From positions 15,376,821 through 15,440,820 of the forward strand of contig NC_043983.1 of NCBI RefSeq assembly GCF_902150065.1: 64,000 bases of DNA. The letters run 5' to 3'. Below are positions 12,434 to 24,374 of this stretch, piece by piece. Positions within the stretch are counted from its first letter, which is position 1; the number at the start of each line of letters is the position of its first letter. Made by a program: the position numbers and the translations under genes. The notes beneath the pieces are model-generated. The model saw only the letters and a list, made by a program, of their open reading frames with translations, was not told where the DNA came from and did not search any database. This DNA is from Myripristis murdjan. Taxonomy: Eukaryota > Chordata > Actinopteri > Holocentriformes > Holocentridae.

Positions 12434-12798
12434 CCCTCGTATGACCCCTGGACATTTTTGTCCATTTTCAAAATTCATTTTTCAAATGCCATTCAATTGG
12501 CATTTGAAAATCCCAACTTTCAGCATGAAAATCCATTATTTGACCCTGTACAGTAATGCATTTTTTATCACATCCATGACCCTTCAAGTGGACAAAAATG
12601 TCCATTTTTTAGAAAGTGACCAACAAAAGGTCACAGGGGGGGTGATTTTTTGGCAAGAGGGGGTAATTTTGGGTTAAATTTGAAAATCCCAACTTTCAGC
12701 ATGAAAATCCATTATTTGACCCTGTAATGCATTTTTATCACATTTTTGTCCACTTGAAGGGTCATGGATGTAACTTTTTTTGAAGGGTAACTCAAGGG
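12434..12798. mobile_element. piggyBac-like MITE with TTAA target site
   Basis: A 365-bp insertion flanked by TTAA at 12430-12433 and 12799-12802. Outer ends read CCCTCGTATG and, inverted, CCCTTGAGTT. Inside, the text is palindromic, with GGACATTTTTGTCC and repeated copies of AAATCCCAACTTTCAGC. The matching place in copy B (42158-42161) has a single TTAA and no insertion, so the empty site is directly visible. TTAA duplication and CCC ends are typical of piggyBac elements; no transposase is present. Confidence 0.85.
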
Positions 12799-12802
12799 TT
12801 AA

Positions 12803-13481
12803 ACAGTGCCTAATAATACAAGTGGGTTGAAGCATTTGAACAAAACTCGTCTTTTAAAGAGTTTAAGCGTACTTTTCCCCCAAGTCTCTTAAGGATTCCA
12901 ATTGTGTTTCTGAAGCTGTTTCTCTATTTCGAATCTTTTGCAATGACTAAACAAACTGCAATGCACTAGTTAAGCTCCTGTCATTGCTACTGCCCTCTGC
13001 ACTGTTTATTTTTCACCGTTTACTCTGACATTGATTGACATCAACTCCCGTCTCCAGCCAAATAGTCCAGTGTTTTCACATTGGCACTTGTTGAGACGTG
13101 CTCTGAATTACATTTCAGATCATGCTTCATCACATTGCTAAGCTGAGAATGTTTGATGCTCAACATGTTGTATGTTTGCTTTGTGTTAGTCATAGTAATT
13201 ATTTAGGTATTTAAAGATTATGCCTATTAATTGCTCAAGCCTAACCTGTCTGTGATGGAGATATCATGTTTGTAAATGCAATACACAGGTGTGGCCTATA
13301 GTGGGTTATGTAAGACTGTGACCTTTATTCTGGGCACTTTTGTACAGACTTTGAACTTTGCTCTTATATAATTTTTCTGTTTTTTTTCTGTTATACAAGG
13401 ATCATTAGACACTGGGTATATGAACCCTGAAAATATTGCATTTACCTTGGGTGAAAAACCATTCAAACCCACAGGTTCTTT
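12803..13481 (+). other. Spacer upstream of P3
   Basis: About 680 bp without a gene, collinear with 42162-42834 in copy B. A TATATAA-like stretch lies at 13365-13371, some 180 bp before the P3 start codon; the P7 copy reads CTTTATCA at the same place and lacks it. Confidence 0.4.
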
Positions 13482-13524
13482 GAGAGCAAAATAAGAAAAA
13501 CAGGAACAGCGATATTTTCCACAC
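13482..13524 (+). promoter_or_regulatory. Conserved 5' flank element of P3
   Basis: A GAGAGCAAA stretch followed by AGGAACAGCGATATTTTCC ends about 28 bp before the ATG. Related versions stand at the same place before P4, P7 and P8, whereas most other non-coding sequence upstream of the two exon 1 types differs. It may be part of the 5' UTR or core promoter. Function inferred only from conservation. Confidence 0.4.
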
Positions 13525-13551
13525 TACTTGTTTGTCTTGCCCAGCTTAGCC

Positions 13552-16500
13552 ATGTGGCTCTATAAGTTTTCATTGGGACCTGGCCTTGAGATGATACTGC
13601 TGGTTTCCCTTTTCTTCTTCCTGATAGCCATTTTTCTCAGGAGGAGGAACCCTCCAAACTATCCTCCAGGACCGCCGGGTCTGCCCTTTGTGGGGAACTT
13701 CTTCAATTTGGACCATAAACATCCTCACATTTCTTTTACTAAGGTAGGTTTGTTAGCAAAATAGAGGCTGTGGCATCATATAGACAGGGGGCTGTTGGAA
13801 CTGACAGCGCACAAGTTCTCACAGGGGAACCTCTTTCCCAGAAGAAATAAACAAATATAAAGAATTAAGCAGTACTAAGTTAAATTGTTCAGGCAAAAGT
13901 GATGAGGGGAGGAGAAGATAGGGGTGCAGCTGAGATTTGAGGACAGCAGATGGTGAATTCTTAACATTCAAGTAACATTTACTACATGAGGTTATCTGTC
14001 AACTTCACACCAAGCACAAGCATATGCACGACCCTGATGCACAGAGGGGCAGGCTCTAAGTCCCTCGCCAGATACTGAAAATGTGAGACAATATGAGCAT
14101 GCAGCCTGAGTAGAATATATGTGAGAATTTTGCCTGTAGCATAGTTTAAAGGACATTTACCAAAACAACAGAAAATTAGCCATTATTTCATATCAGAAGA
14201 AAAACAAAAGTAAGCAAGCTGAGGGGGAACCAAGCTAGCAGGCACATGGATTTGTTAGACAAATGAGGGCAACATACAGTACTCAAAGCAAGGATACTCA
14301 ATAAATCTTCTGGGCCCAAAAAATTTGTCAATAAAACACAACTCAACTCAAGCAAATCACAAGTGAACCTGAAATAAACAGCACAGAACTTGACCAAACT
14401 ACAACACACAAAAGGGGGATTTGCAGTTGGGTAGAATACAAATGTCTAAACAAAGTACATTAAATAAATGGCTAGGTTGTAGAAAATAATGTCTACAAAA
14501 TACTACATAGCATTCTAGGTAATATTTCCAAATATTCGATCACCACCTGAGCAATAACTATAGATGAAAATAATTAAAGAGCCTTTTATATTTCATGCCT
14601 TCATCAAGGAATACTCAGCAGCCCCTAGTTAAAATACCTGAGGGACCGTGCAGGGATGTAGGGGCACCGAAATTCTGAAATGTAAGCTGGAGCTAACCTG
14701 TATAGGGCCTTAAGTTATTAAACAATTTTAAATTAAATCCTACATTCCACTGTGAGCCATTGCAATGCAGCTACAATGGTAGGTATATGCCCTGCCTTTG
14801 AGGAATTTTTTGATTAACTGAAATTGAGCCACTGCAGAACAATTTATGCAAGCAAGAGCACTGCAACAGTCCGGTCTTGAAGAGACAAAAGAATGGATTA
14901 TTTTCTTCCTAATCACCTACAGATAAACCCTTCATTTTCATAATATTTTATAACTGCTATAAGCGAGACAGAATATGTGATATTCAAAGCTCATATGGCA
15001 ATCAAAAGTGACACCTTGTTTTTTTTTTAGGTTTGACATTTCTAACTAGTGGACTGATACCTGGCTTAATTTCAGTAGATTAATGCTTAGAGCCAATAAT
15101 AAAGATTTCAGTTTTTCCAGCATTTTCATAACTGTAAGATGTAAATGCCCAAGAGGAAGCATATACATGGAGAACAAAGGGGGGCCGAGAATAGAACCTT
15201 GGGGCACACCTCAAGTTAAGATACAGAGACAAATAATCACCAATGGCTACTCAAAAGCTCCCATTGGACAGGAAAGAAGTAAACCATTTAGGTACCATTC
15301 AGTGACACCCATAGTGCTTAAGCCTGGCTAACAAGGCGCTGAGCTCTTTAACTGTTAAAACTGGAGCTGTTTCAGTGCTGTGTCTCTGCAGAAAGCCTGA
15401 CCAGAACTTAGCAAAAATATTGCTTTCCAGGGCAGAGTGTCTTAGAGATTACTTTCTCAACAACTTTAGGATTAAAATGAGTTTGGAAATGGGCTTGCAA
15501 TTTTAAGGATGGAAAGGATCTAAACTAGTCTTTTTCAAAAGTGGCTGAACAATGGCTTTTTAAAAATATTCAGGTATTCACGAAAGATTCATGTGTTCAT
15601 TGCATATAATACCCATGGGCCTCGCAGTCGTTCTCAAACCAGTCCTCAAGTACCACCTGTCTTGCAGGTTTTTGTTGCAGATCACACACACAATGCATTC
15701 CCCTATTCAGGAAGATCTCTTTCAACCAATCAGCATGAAGCCCTCAACTGGCATTTTTCAGAGTGGCATTTTCGTGTGTGCATTTTAATGTGGCATTATT
15801 TCATGAAGACAAATAAATTATAGCTACCACTTATCCTAAAGTCAAGATCATGCACTACCATGACAACATAAACAACACCTCTGAGTTGTCTGATTTTAGC
15901 TACGACAGCATGTAGCTACTATGGCAGCCACAGCAATTGCACTTAAGGTCCTAGCTTCAAGCTGCTAATCCATATTGTTGTGGAACAGTTATGTTAATAT
16001 TTTGGGCTCTACTTTCGCAGACCTGGCGAGGCGGAGGCGCAGCGCAGTTGGGTGGCCACTTGGCCACCCAACTGCCAAGTGGATTTTGCAATTTTGGCAC
16101 GCCGTGCGCCATGGCGCAACTACTGCACCGGTAGGAGGAACGGCACAAGGGAGGAGAGAAGGCGTGGAGTGGGTTTGACACAGCCGATTCACTTTAAACC
16201 AATCAAATGAGCCCCTGTCCTCGCCTTTAAAATGCACTGTGCGAAGGCGTAATGAAAGTTTACACAATTGACATGGAGGAAGAGAGCAGCAGCAACACAC
16301 ACTAAGGACAAAGAGGCCAGTCTTGGCTGCTGGAATGACGCTGGAGCTACCTGCATCCATCTGTCCACCCATCCATCCATCCATGCATCTATCCTTACAT
16401 TCGTCTTCCTCATTCCCCTGTCTTTTATTTAATTTAACTGTGAAGCCCCCATTTTTGATGAATGTTTTTAACTCAAAGGATAATCCTTGCCATATTCATA

Positions 16501-19500
16501 TAAATGCATGTTTGCAACTTTGGACTCCCATCATCTTACTGATGACACACTTGAGATTAAAACAAAATCCGGTTCATGAAAGCTTTTACATTTGCTGTTC
16601 TAAACGCCCAATGTCTGACAAGGAATTGATGCATTTTACATTTTCGATATGTGTGGAATCAGGGTTTCCCCTAGAAAAAAACTGGCACCGGACAATGTAA
16701 CCGGCAGGTTTTCAATTTACCGGACAAATGTTTGAAATTCCGGTCAAATATCTGAATTTATTGAGTTTAAAATTATATGCAGGCTACATAAGAATGATAT
16801 CAAGGCATGTCAATTTATAGCGTAATATTTTTTTTAAAAACTAGGCTATATCAAATAAAATGAGTGCCGTCAATTGACTCACGTGCGTAACGTCTAAAAT
16901 AAATAAATAAATAAATATTGCACAAGCCTGTGCTCTTTTAACATGAACATTGCATACAATTGCAAACAATTGCAACTACAATTTGCAAAGAAAAAAACTG
17001 GCTCATACCATTTTAATAACAAGGCGTGTTGCCAATTTGAAATCAAATAGATGCAATAAAAACTTAATTCAGCAGCTGAATTAAAATCGAAAGTCTCAAG
17101 TGTCTCTCCGCAACTTGCAATGCGCATCAGTCTTGTGACCTTGTTCTCCCCCAGGTGACTTCGCTGCGCTGTTTTGATCCGGTTCTGCAGAGAAAAACTT
17201 CTCTCTCTCTCTCTCTCTGTTACACTGGAGACAGGGATCACGCAGGCTATTTTAAAAATAAATAAATAAATCAATAAAATAAATAAAATTACGTGAAAAT
17301 TGACTGTTTTAATAAAATTCAAATTGTGCTTACAGCGAATATTTTCACCAGACATTTAAAAATTACCGGACTTTGGCAGATTTTAGGCTACCAGTCATAG
17401 TCCGGTGATTACCGGATAACGGAAACCCAGTGTGGAATATTTATATATATTGAAGAAGAACTGTGTAGTTAACACGAGCAGCGCCAGACACCATGACTGG
17501 AAAAAAGACATCACCATACTGGACACATTGTTTGACTGACAGGTGATCAGGTTGGGTTTTCATTACATATGCCAAACGGTGCCAATCTCCTTTGATCTGA
17601 CATCAGATGTGACGGGACAGTCGATATGGGGATATATTTATGTGCTGATTGAGATTATAGCATTGAATAGTGTTTTTGTGGGTATTTATTGCATTGTTAC
17701 TGTGCCTGACAATCTGTAAGGTTTTGGTGACGTGTGCGCACTGTCCGCCGGTCAGCCAAAATTCCACTGCGCTGGCCCCGCTGCGCCTTGTGCCGAAAGT
17801 AGACGTGGTTTCAGATGACGAGCTTTTGGCCCACCTTGGCGAAGCCTTTTGGCACGAAAATGTCACTGCGCCAAGTTGAATCTGTCGGCACCTCCCCCTG
17901 CTGCACCGCCACTCCCATCTTGGCGCACCTCGGTCTGCGAAAATACGGAACTGTGCGCCCCACGGGTTGCGCTGGTTGAAAATAGTTTTGCACGGGGTGC
18001 GCCTCACTGCGCCACCCTGCACTGCGCCGGGAAAATAGAGCCCTTTGTGTTTTTGTTTAGTTTATTTTTGTTGCTCACCAACATCATGACACCATACTTG
18101 CTGCTTCACTAACATTTGCTCTTCTCTTTTGTAATGTCTACAGCTAGCTGAAGTCTATGGGAATGTGTTCAGCATCCGTTTTGGGAGAGATAAGATGGTG
18201 TTTGTGTGTGGGTACAAGATGGTGAAGGAGGCCATAGTGACACAGGCAGAGAACTTTGTGGATCGGCCGTACAGTCCAATGTTTGAGAGGTTAAATAATG
18301 GGACATCAGGTGAAACTCTTTCTCCCTCTCTTCCTCTCTCATGATGTACAGGAATGAGTTACGACAACCCTTATACTGTTTATTACATCTTCATTGTCCA
18401 TAGCTGGTCTATTCATGAGCAATGGCGAAACATGGAAGAAACAGCGACGTTTTGCGCTGTCGACCTTACGTAGCTTTGGTCTGGGAAAAAGCTCTATGGA
18501 ACGGTCTATTTGTGAGGAGTGTCACCATCTACTGGAAGAGATAGAGAAGGAGAAAGGTATATGGCAGAATGAACTTTGATTCCCACATCATTACATATTC
18601 CTAAGCAATATATTTGACCGGAAGACTTCATTATTCCAGGTGGAGCTTTCCATCCAGCAAGACTCTTCAACAATGCTGTATCCAACATCATTTGCCAGCT
18701 GGTGATGGGGAGACGATTTGACTACAGCGACCACAACTTCCAGATCATGCTTAAGTACCTGTCTGGAGCCATGCAGCTGGAGGGCAGCATATGGGGTCTA
18801 GTAAGCAGAAAATAGTGTGAAGCTTCAGAGGGTAGCAGAACATTAATGGAATTGTACATAAAATGTCACCTCACTGCCAATTTTCCTCTAATAGTTGTAT
18901 GAGGCGTTTCCTGGAGTGATGAAACACTTGCCTGGTCCTCACAACAAAATGTTCAGTTATTTTAAATACTTGGAGAGATTCATCAGTCAGGAGGTACAGG
19001 GGCACAAGAAGGACCTGGACCCCAATAATCCACGGGACTACATTGACACTTTCATCCTGGAAATGCAGAATGTATGTGAGCAACCACAGAGCACATAGGC
19101 TGTAGAATAGCACATAGGCTGCAGAATCATCTCTTCTGCCTGTCAAGCCACTATTCATTCACCATTGTGTATCTCTGCTTCATTTCTGAGCAGCACCAAG
19201 GAGAGTCTAATCTGGGCTTCAGTGAGGCCAATCTGGCTGTGTGCTCTCTAGATCTGTTCCTGGCTGGAACGGAGACCACCTCCACCACTTTGCTGTGGGC
19301 CTTGACTTTCCTCATCAAGTATCCTGATGTTCAAGGTAGGTGAAATCCCCAGGGCTCACCTGAGCTTACGTATTTCAGAAGAAAAAAAATTGCTCAATCA
19401 TACGCTTAATTTATATTTTAGGAGGCTGTAGGCTTTGATTGCTTTTTCTAAAGATTAAATCCTTGTAAATATCTGTATCTGTAGCTTTAATCCTTTAAAA

Positions 19501-20581
19501 CTTCCTTTCTCAAAGGACCGCTGGAGTGGTTTTCTTGGTGCATGAAATTAAATTTAATAATAATAATAAGTAAGTTTAGGACCGCACCTTGATCCCTTTA
19601 ATCACATTTATTGACCCTCATGTTTTGGAGCAAACTGCTTTGTCAACACACCACATGTGAATGAAAGAACATGCACATTAAACACTCTAGCAGGCAGACT
19701 TGATTGAGGAAAAAGCAACACCTGAGTAGGAAGGCAGGGAAAGGTGCTGGATGGGGTCAAGTTGCTGTCCTGCGACTTTGTTTCCAACGTATTGTTAGCT
19801 TAAATACTTCTCTTTGACTATCTAGAAAAAGTCCAGGCAGAGATCGACAGAGTGATTGGACAGACCCACCAGCCCACTATGGCCGACAGACCCAACATGC
19901 CCTACACTGACGCTGTCATTCATGAGATTCAGAGGATGGGAAACATTGTCCCTCTCAACGGACTCAGGATGGCTGCCAACGACACAACACTGGGAGGTTA
20001 CTTCATACCCAAGGTGCACACATACATAGACCACAGTCATTCAAGAAGTCAAAACTGGCTCAGATTTGTTCATGTTTCTTGAGAATTATGAACATATGAG
20101 GCAAAATGTGGGTGAAGTCAGCCAATGTTTGACTTTTACCTCTGATTCATGTTAGGGTACTGCCTTGATGCCCATGTTGACCTCTGTGCTGTTTGACAAG
20201 AATGAATGGGAGACTCCAGACACCTTCAACCCTGGACACTTCCTAGATGCTGATGGCAAATTTGTAAGGAGAGAGGCGTTCTTGCCTTTCTCTGCAGGTA
20301 AACTTCTTTATCCATAATCTCAAACAGACCCAACAAATCCAGACTATGTTGTGATCCAGAGCTTTTTTCCCTGCATGATTGAATGTGCATTTTTTTTTTC
20401 CTCAGGGAAACGTGTATGCCTAGGAGAAGGCCTAGCCAGGATGGAGCTGTTCCTGTTTTTTGTCAGTTTATTCCAGAAGTTCACTTTCTCCACACTGGAT
20501 GGAGTAGAGCTGGATACTGAGGGAGTAATTGGGGTTACACTTGTACCAAAACCCTTCAAGGTCTATGCCAAGGCTCGCTGA
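13552..20581 (+). CDS. P3: CYP2N-like cytochrome P450, intact, 9 exons
   Basis: Exons: 13552-13743, 18144-18309, 18404-18556, 18640-18800, 18895-19071, 19194-19335, 19826-20013, 20156-20297, 20406-20581; 1497 bp, 498 residues. Signal anchor about residues 10-29, hinge [18 protein letters not shown] (130-134), AGTETT (307-312), EIQR (364-367), PERF-region FNPGHF, haem loop FSAGKRVCLG with Cys445. All introns are GT-AG; intron 7 uses the weak donor GTGCAC, as in P4, P7 and P8. Exon 1 is of type 1 (MWLYKFSLG), shared with P7 at 57 of 64 residues; P3 alone has Gly-Pro-Gly where P7 reads Gly-Leu-Asp. Intron 1 is 4.4 kb, swollen by a 2-kb transposon and a LINE relic. AATAAA at 20743-20748 is the likely polyadenylation signal. 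The CYP2N assignment rests on recalled resemblance; an ER fatty-acid or xenobiotic monooxygenase is the family expectation. Confidence 0.92.
14600..15215 (-). mobile_element. L2-type LINE relic (reverse transcriptase part)
   Basis: Read on the minus strand, the translation shows [10 protein letters not shown] and MYMLPLG near 15212-15155, a degraded DYCNALL-like stretch near 14880, and WLTVECRI then [12 protein letters not shown] near 14760-14660. This is the order of the C-terminal half of an L2/Rex1-type non-LTR reverse transcriptase. Stops break the frame. P7 intron 1 keeps only the 3'-most part (about 44040-44165). Confidence 0.65.
16004..18043. mobile_element. 2-kb non-autonomous DNA transposon in P3 intron 1
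   Basis: Begins GGGCTCTACTTTCGC and ends, inverted, GGGCTCTATTTTCCC. Flanked by TTT on both sides. P7 intron 1 reads straight through the site (near 44236), so the empty site is visible. Both subterminal regions are rich in GCGCC/GGCGCA words. No transposase frame was recognised. A hAT element is nested inside. Three-base duplication and GGG ends would suit a PIF/Harbinger-type element, but this is a guess. Confidence 0.7.
16660..17430. mobile_element. hAT-type MITE nested in the 2-kb transposon
   Basis: Starts CAGGGTTTCC and ends GGAAACCCAG, with an 8-bp direct duplication TGTGGAAT at 16652-16659 and 17431-17438, as expected for hAT elements. Both subterminal parts carry CCGG/ACCGGA words. 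Contains (TC)n near 17201 and AT-rich runs; no transposase. Confidence 0.8.
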
Positions 20582-20742
20582 ACCATGCACAATCTTATTT
20601 AACCCTTTTCATCCAATCCAGCCATTGTTCTGCAAGAGAAAGCAACCTGACAAAGTTGGGTCAGTACAAATGTGACCAAACCACTCTAGAAGAAAGCAAC
20701 TGTAATCATTTTTCTGTCTTCACCTAATGTCATGCTGTATTT

Positions 20743-20748
20743 AATAAA
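20743..20748 (+). terminator. Polyadenylation signal of P3
   Basis: AATAAA about 160 bp after the P3 stop codon, inside sequence partly shared with the 3' flank of P7. No other AATAAA lies closer to the stop. Confidence 0.45.
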
Positions 20749-21261
20749 TAGTTAAAGGATGAAGTCACATACTCTTTCTGATGAATAATGACAAAGAAAT
20801 GTCACAATATTGATAGATCAGCAGTCAGTAGTGTGGGAGGGGCAACACATTTTGCAACTCTCTCTCCCTCTCTGACGCGTTACTTTGTGTAACATGTCGG
20901 TTAAATAATTCACATTCTCCTATGTCAGTACAGTCATACTCAAGTGCATTTATTTTACACCATCAGGTCCATTCACAGTGAAGATGGTGGCTCGCACGCA
21001 CTCATATAAATTATTAACTTAAGTGCAAATAAACAAATGGCTCCATGGCATGCTACACGTAAGGGTCAAAAACTGTTCACCTGTCCTGGTAAACAACACA
21101 CCTGTGTTTACTGCTTCATCTGTTTGTTCCTTCCCCTTACTCCACATGCCGCCTATTGTGCAAAAAGGGAATTACAAGTGAATACACGGTCCTTCATTTA
21201 CATACACAGACAAATGAACAATGAACACAATGGGACTACATTTATAGTTATATAAATGTTA

Positions 21262-21263
<2 letters not shown>
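20749..21263 (+). other. Spacer between P3 and the transposon cluster
   Basis: No gene. The sequence matches the 3' flank of P7 (to about 47870) and so belongs to the duplicated block. A short frame around 21037-21255 is also present at 47638 but shows no family motif. Confidence 0.4.
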
Positions 21264-21355
<92 letters not shown>

Positions 21356-21366
21356 TACATACATAT
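21264..21366. repeat. Compound microsatellite (AT)n(AC)n(ATAC)n
   Basis: About 40 bp of alternating TA, then about 50 bp of CA, then ATAC units. It borders a Tc1 deletion derivative whose TA target lies in the tract. Confidence 0.9.
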
Positions 21367-21367
21367 A

Positions 21368-22074
21368 CACTACTCACAAAAAGTTAGGGATATTTGGCTT
21401 TTGGGTGAAATTTATGGAAAATGTAAAATGTTCACGCTACAGTGATATTATATCATGAAAGTAGGGCATTTAAGTAGAAGCATACACTGGTGATTTCCTC
21501 ATCTCAAACAATTTCTTGAAACAAAAGCCAACAACAGTGGTGGATATACCACAACAAAAAATGTCAGTGTCAATAACTTGTCATGTGCCCTTGAGCATCA
21601 ATTACAGCTTGACAACGACGTCTCATGCTGTTCACAAGTCGACTTATTGTCTGCTGAGGCATGGCATCCCACTCTTCTTGAAGGGCGGCCCTCAGGACAT
21701 TGAGGTTCTGGGGTACAGAGCTCCAGCCTCTACACGGTGACTCAGCTGATCCCATAGGTTTTCTATGGGATGCAGGTCTGGAGAAAGTGCAGGCCACTCC
21801 ATTTGAGGTACCCCAGTCTCCAGCAGCCATTCCCTAATGATACGACCTCGATGAGCTGGAGCATCAAACACCTGATGTGAATTTTGCTGTTAAACTCCTT
21901 GTTAGAGAACAGCAACTTGTGCAAAAAGTACTGAAACACTGAACAGTTGGACATGTGCATTCAAAAGTTTACAGAAGGTCACATTGAGTTCACCTGTAAA
22001 GGTTATAATGTATTTTAGGTTCATCCTGAAATTTCACCCGAAAGCCGAATATCCCTAACTTTTTGTGAGTAGTG
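21368..22074 (-). mobile_element. Tc1-like deletion derivative
   Basis: A 707-bp element flanked by TA, with inverted ends CACTACTCACAAAAAGTTAG on both sides. The minus strand retains part of a transposase C-terminus (for example LQEEWDAMPQQTISRLVNSM and RRRCQAVIDAQGH). The N-terminal and catalytic parts are gone. Different family from the Tc1 at 1159-2797. Confidence 0.85.
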
Positions 22075-22084
22075 TATATATATA

Positions 22085-22346
22085 CAGTACAGGCCAAAAG
22101 TTTGGACACACCTTCTCATTCAATGCGTTTTCTTTATTTTCATGACTATTTACATTGTAGAGTCTAACTGAAGGAATCAAAACTATGAATGAACACATGT
22201 GGAGTTATGTACTTAACAAAAAAAGGTGAAATAACTGAAAACATGTTTTATATTCTAGTTTCTTCAAAATAGCCACCCTTTGCTCTGATTACTGCTTTGC
22301 ACACTCTTGGCATTCTCTCAATGAGCTTCAAGAGGTAGTCACCTGA
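22085..22346 (+). mobile_element. Solo end of the 1159-2797 Tc1 family
   Basis: Matches the left terminus of the full-length element (CAGTACAGGCCAAAAG through GGTAGTCACCTGA), 262 bp, then stops. Starts after TA in the same (TA) tract that borders the previous element. Confidence 0.85.
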
Positions 22347-22410
22347 TCTAATGAGGTCGGAACACCTGTCCCTGCGTCTACTCTCCATTACAGCGTCCTA
22401 CCAGAGATTG

Positions 22411-24132
22411 CAGTTTTTTTCGATTGCTTACACACTAAGAACATACACTTAAACCAATGTGACAAAACTTGAAGTCATTGGAACTAAACCTTAAACACAG
22501 CGTGGCCATACCTTAGACACATGTGCTGCTTTAAACTGTGTTTGCAATTCTACAACACACTTCCTCCTTAACACTAGACACTATTTCATACAGAAGACAC
22601 CTCGCTCAAAAATGAAAGCATGTGGTTACAATTGGGAAAACACTTATGTTCAAAATACAAAACACATCGGGTAATTAGAAAACCCGAGACACACACATGA
22701 AAGCACTTACTTAGAAAACTGAACACCAATCAGTCAGGGCCTAAGCACTACAAACAGGCCCCATGTCAGCCATGTTGAGTACTTTGCATGGAGGCGGTGA
22801 GAGAAAGAGGCACAGGAAGACATCGTATGCGATGTGGATGAGATTTTGTAGCTGTACGTAGTTTGATTTTGTTATATTGTTTTATTTTTGCTTTACATAC
22901 TATGCATGTATGTTTATTTATGTTTGTCAAAAGGCTCTTACCATGACAAAACCTTTCAAACATGCAGCAAAAGCACATTTTGTCAGCGCCCAATGCAACT
23001 AATCCAGCCACTCACTCACTTCATATTCAACACCAAAATGCAACATACCCTTTCCAGTCTGAGCAGGTTCAACCTCACTTTTTCTTGTGTGTATGCAGTC
23101 ATATTTTTTTGACAATTTGCATAGTTACATATTGTAAAGCAAGTAGCAAAAGCCAATATTTCCCTCAAACAACTCAACTTCTGCCCAAATGAGTAGATTC
23201 CTTCAGTCAGCTCTACTGCACTGTAACACAGCTGACAGCAGAAAACAAAATACAGCTATCAGTTTGAACAAGGTTCTCCTGTGTGCTACACATTCAAATG
23301 TGAACTTACAGTAAAGAACTGCATCCAAACTCAGAAAGACTTTGAAGTGAAATTTTTACTGTATTTATGGCAAAAACTGAAATACTGTAATTCCCATACA
23401 ATATTACACAGAAAAACTCAAAGGAGTTGAAAAAAATACAGAATACAATTTATAGGCCCCTTTTTTTTAGGTGCATACTGATTGATTGGTGAATGGTGCT
23501 TTGTGGAAAGGGTAGTGATGCAGGTGCACTAGTGATTTCACAGTGATGCAGGTGCAAAAGAGTGTGAAAAATGTGTGAATCCAATGAAAAGGTATGAACA
23601 CATTTGCAAAAGAAAACTTCTGCTGTGGTTTGGAGGTGAAGATGATGGCAAAGTGGATCCCAGTTTCATTATACTGGAAAAAGTGATTGAAAAAAACTGT
23701 ACTGTAAAGTACAGTATACTCTATACTGTATTCAGTTTTGAGTTTACACCTTTCTTATTTATTTTTATTTTTTGGTTATTTTGCAAACAGTTGTTACTGT
23801 GAAAAATGTGCTTAATTTCTATTTTGAGCTTTGCAGAATTCTTTTTGAAGAAATAAATGAAAAGCAGTAAAAACTGCAGTGTTTTGTGTTAAGTATATTG
23901 TTGTGTTGCTTGCTGCTGTGAAAGTGTGTTCATATTATAGAAATGTGTATCCTTTTGTTATCAGAGTTGCATTTTGACAAAGGATTTTTAAGTTTTGATG
24001 ACTGAGTTTCAGTTTGTCATAAATGTGTATGGTTTATTTCCAGGTGTTGTGTCTTATTTGCGCTGTGTTTAGAGTTTTGGCACAGTGAGCAAAGCATTTG
24101 TAAAATGAGTTCAAGCAATCAAAAAAAAACTG
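22411..24132. mobile_element. 1.7-kb DNA transposon-like element with short inverted ends
   Basis: Left end CAGTTTTTTTCGATTGCTT, right end (inverted) CAGTTTTTTTTTGATTGCTT. In copy B the flanks are joined directly (near 48690), so this is an insertion in copy A only. Inside there are short frames without recognised domains. Superfamily not assigned. Confidence 0.65.
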
Positions 24133-24300
24133 TAATGTCTTCCTTATCAACCGCATCGGGAGGTGTGGTCTATAGGCGCAAAACGAAGAGCTATTTTTTG
24201 ACGGACTCTGAACTCGGGTGTTTTAGCTATTTTATTTTTCAGCCACTGGGTTTACGAGCCATAGGATTGTGGGTACAGAAAGAGTGAAAACAGACGCTTC

Positions 24301-24341
24301 GAGAGCGAAAGAGGAAAAACCGGAACAGGGATATTTCCTAT
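24301..24341 (+). promoter_or_regulatory. Conserved 5' flank element of P4
   Basis: GAGAGCGAAAGAGGAAAAAC followed by CGGAACAGGGATATTTCC, about 33 bp before the start codon; counterpart of the element before P3, P7 and P8. Confidence 0.4.
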
Positions 24342-24374
24342 ACTGACCAGCTGTCTGTGTCGCTCGACTTTACA

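Noticed and set aside
15989-16413. Minus-strand frames up to 131 codons in P3 intron 1
   Set aside because: They lie in the end of the 2-kb transposon and a CCAT-repeat; no domain was recognised.
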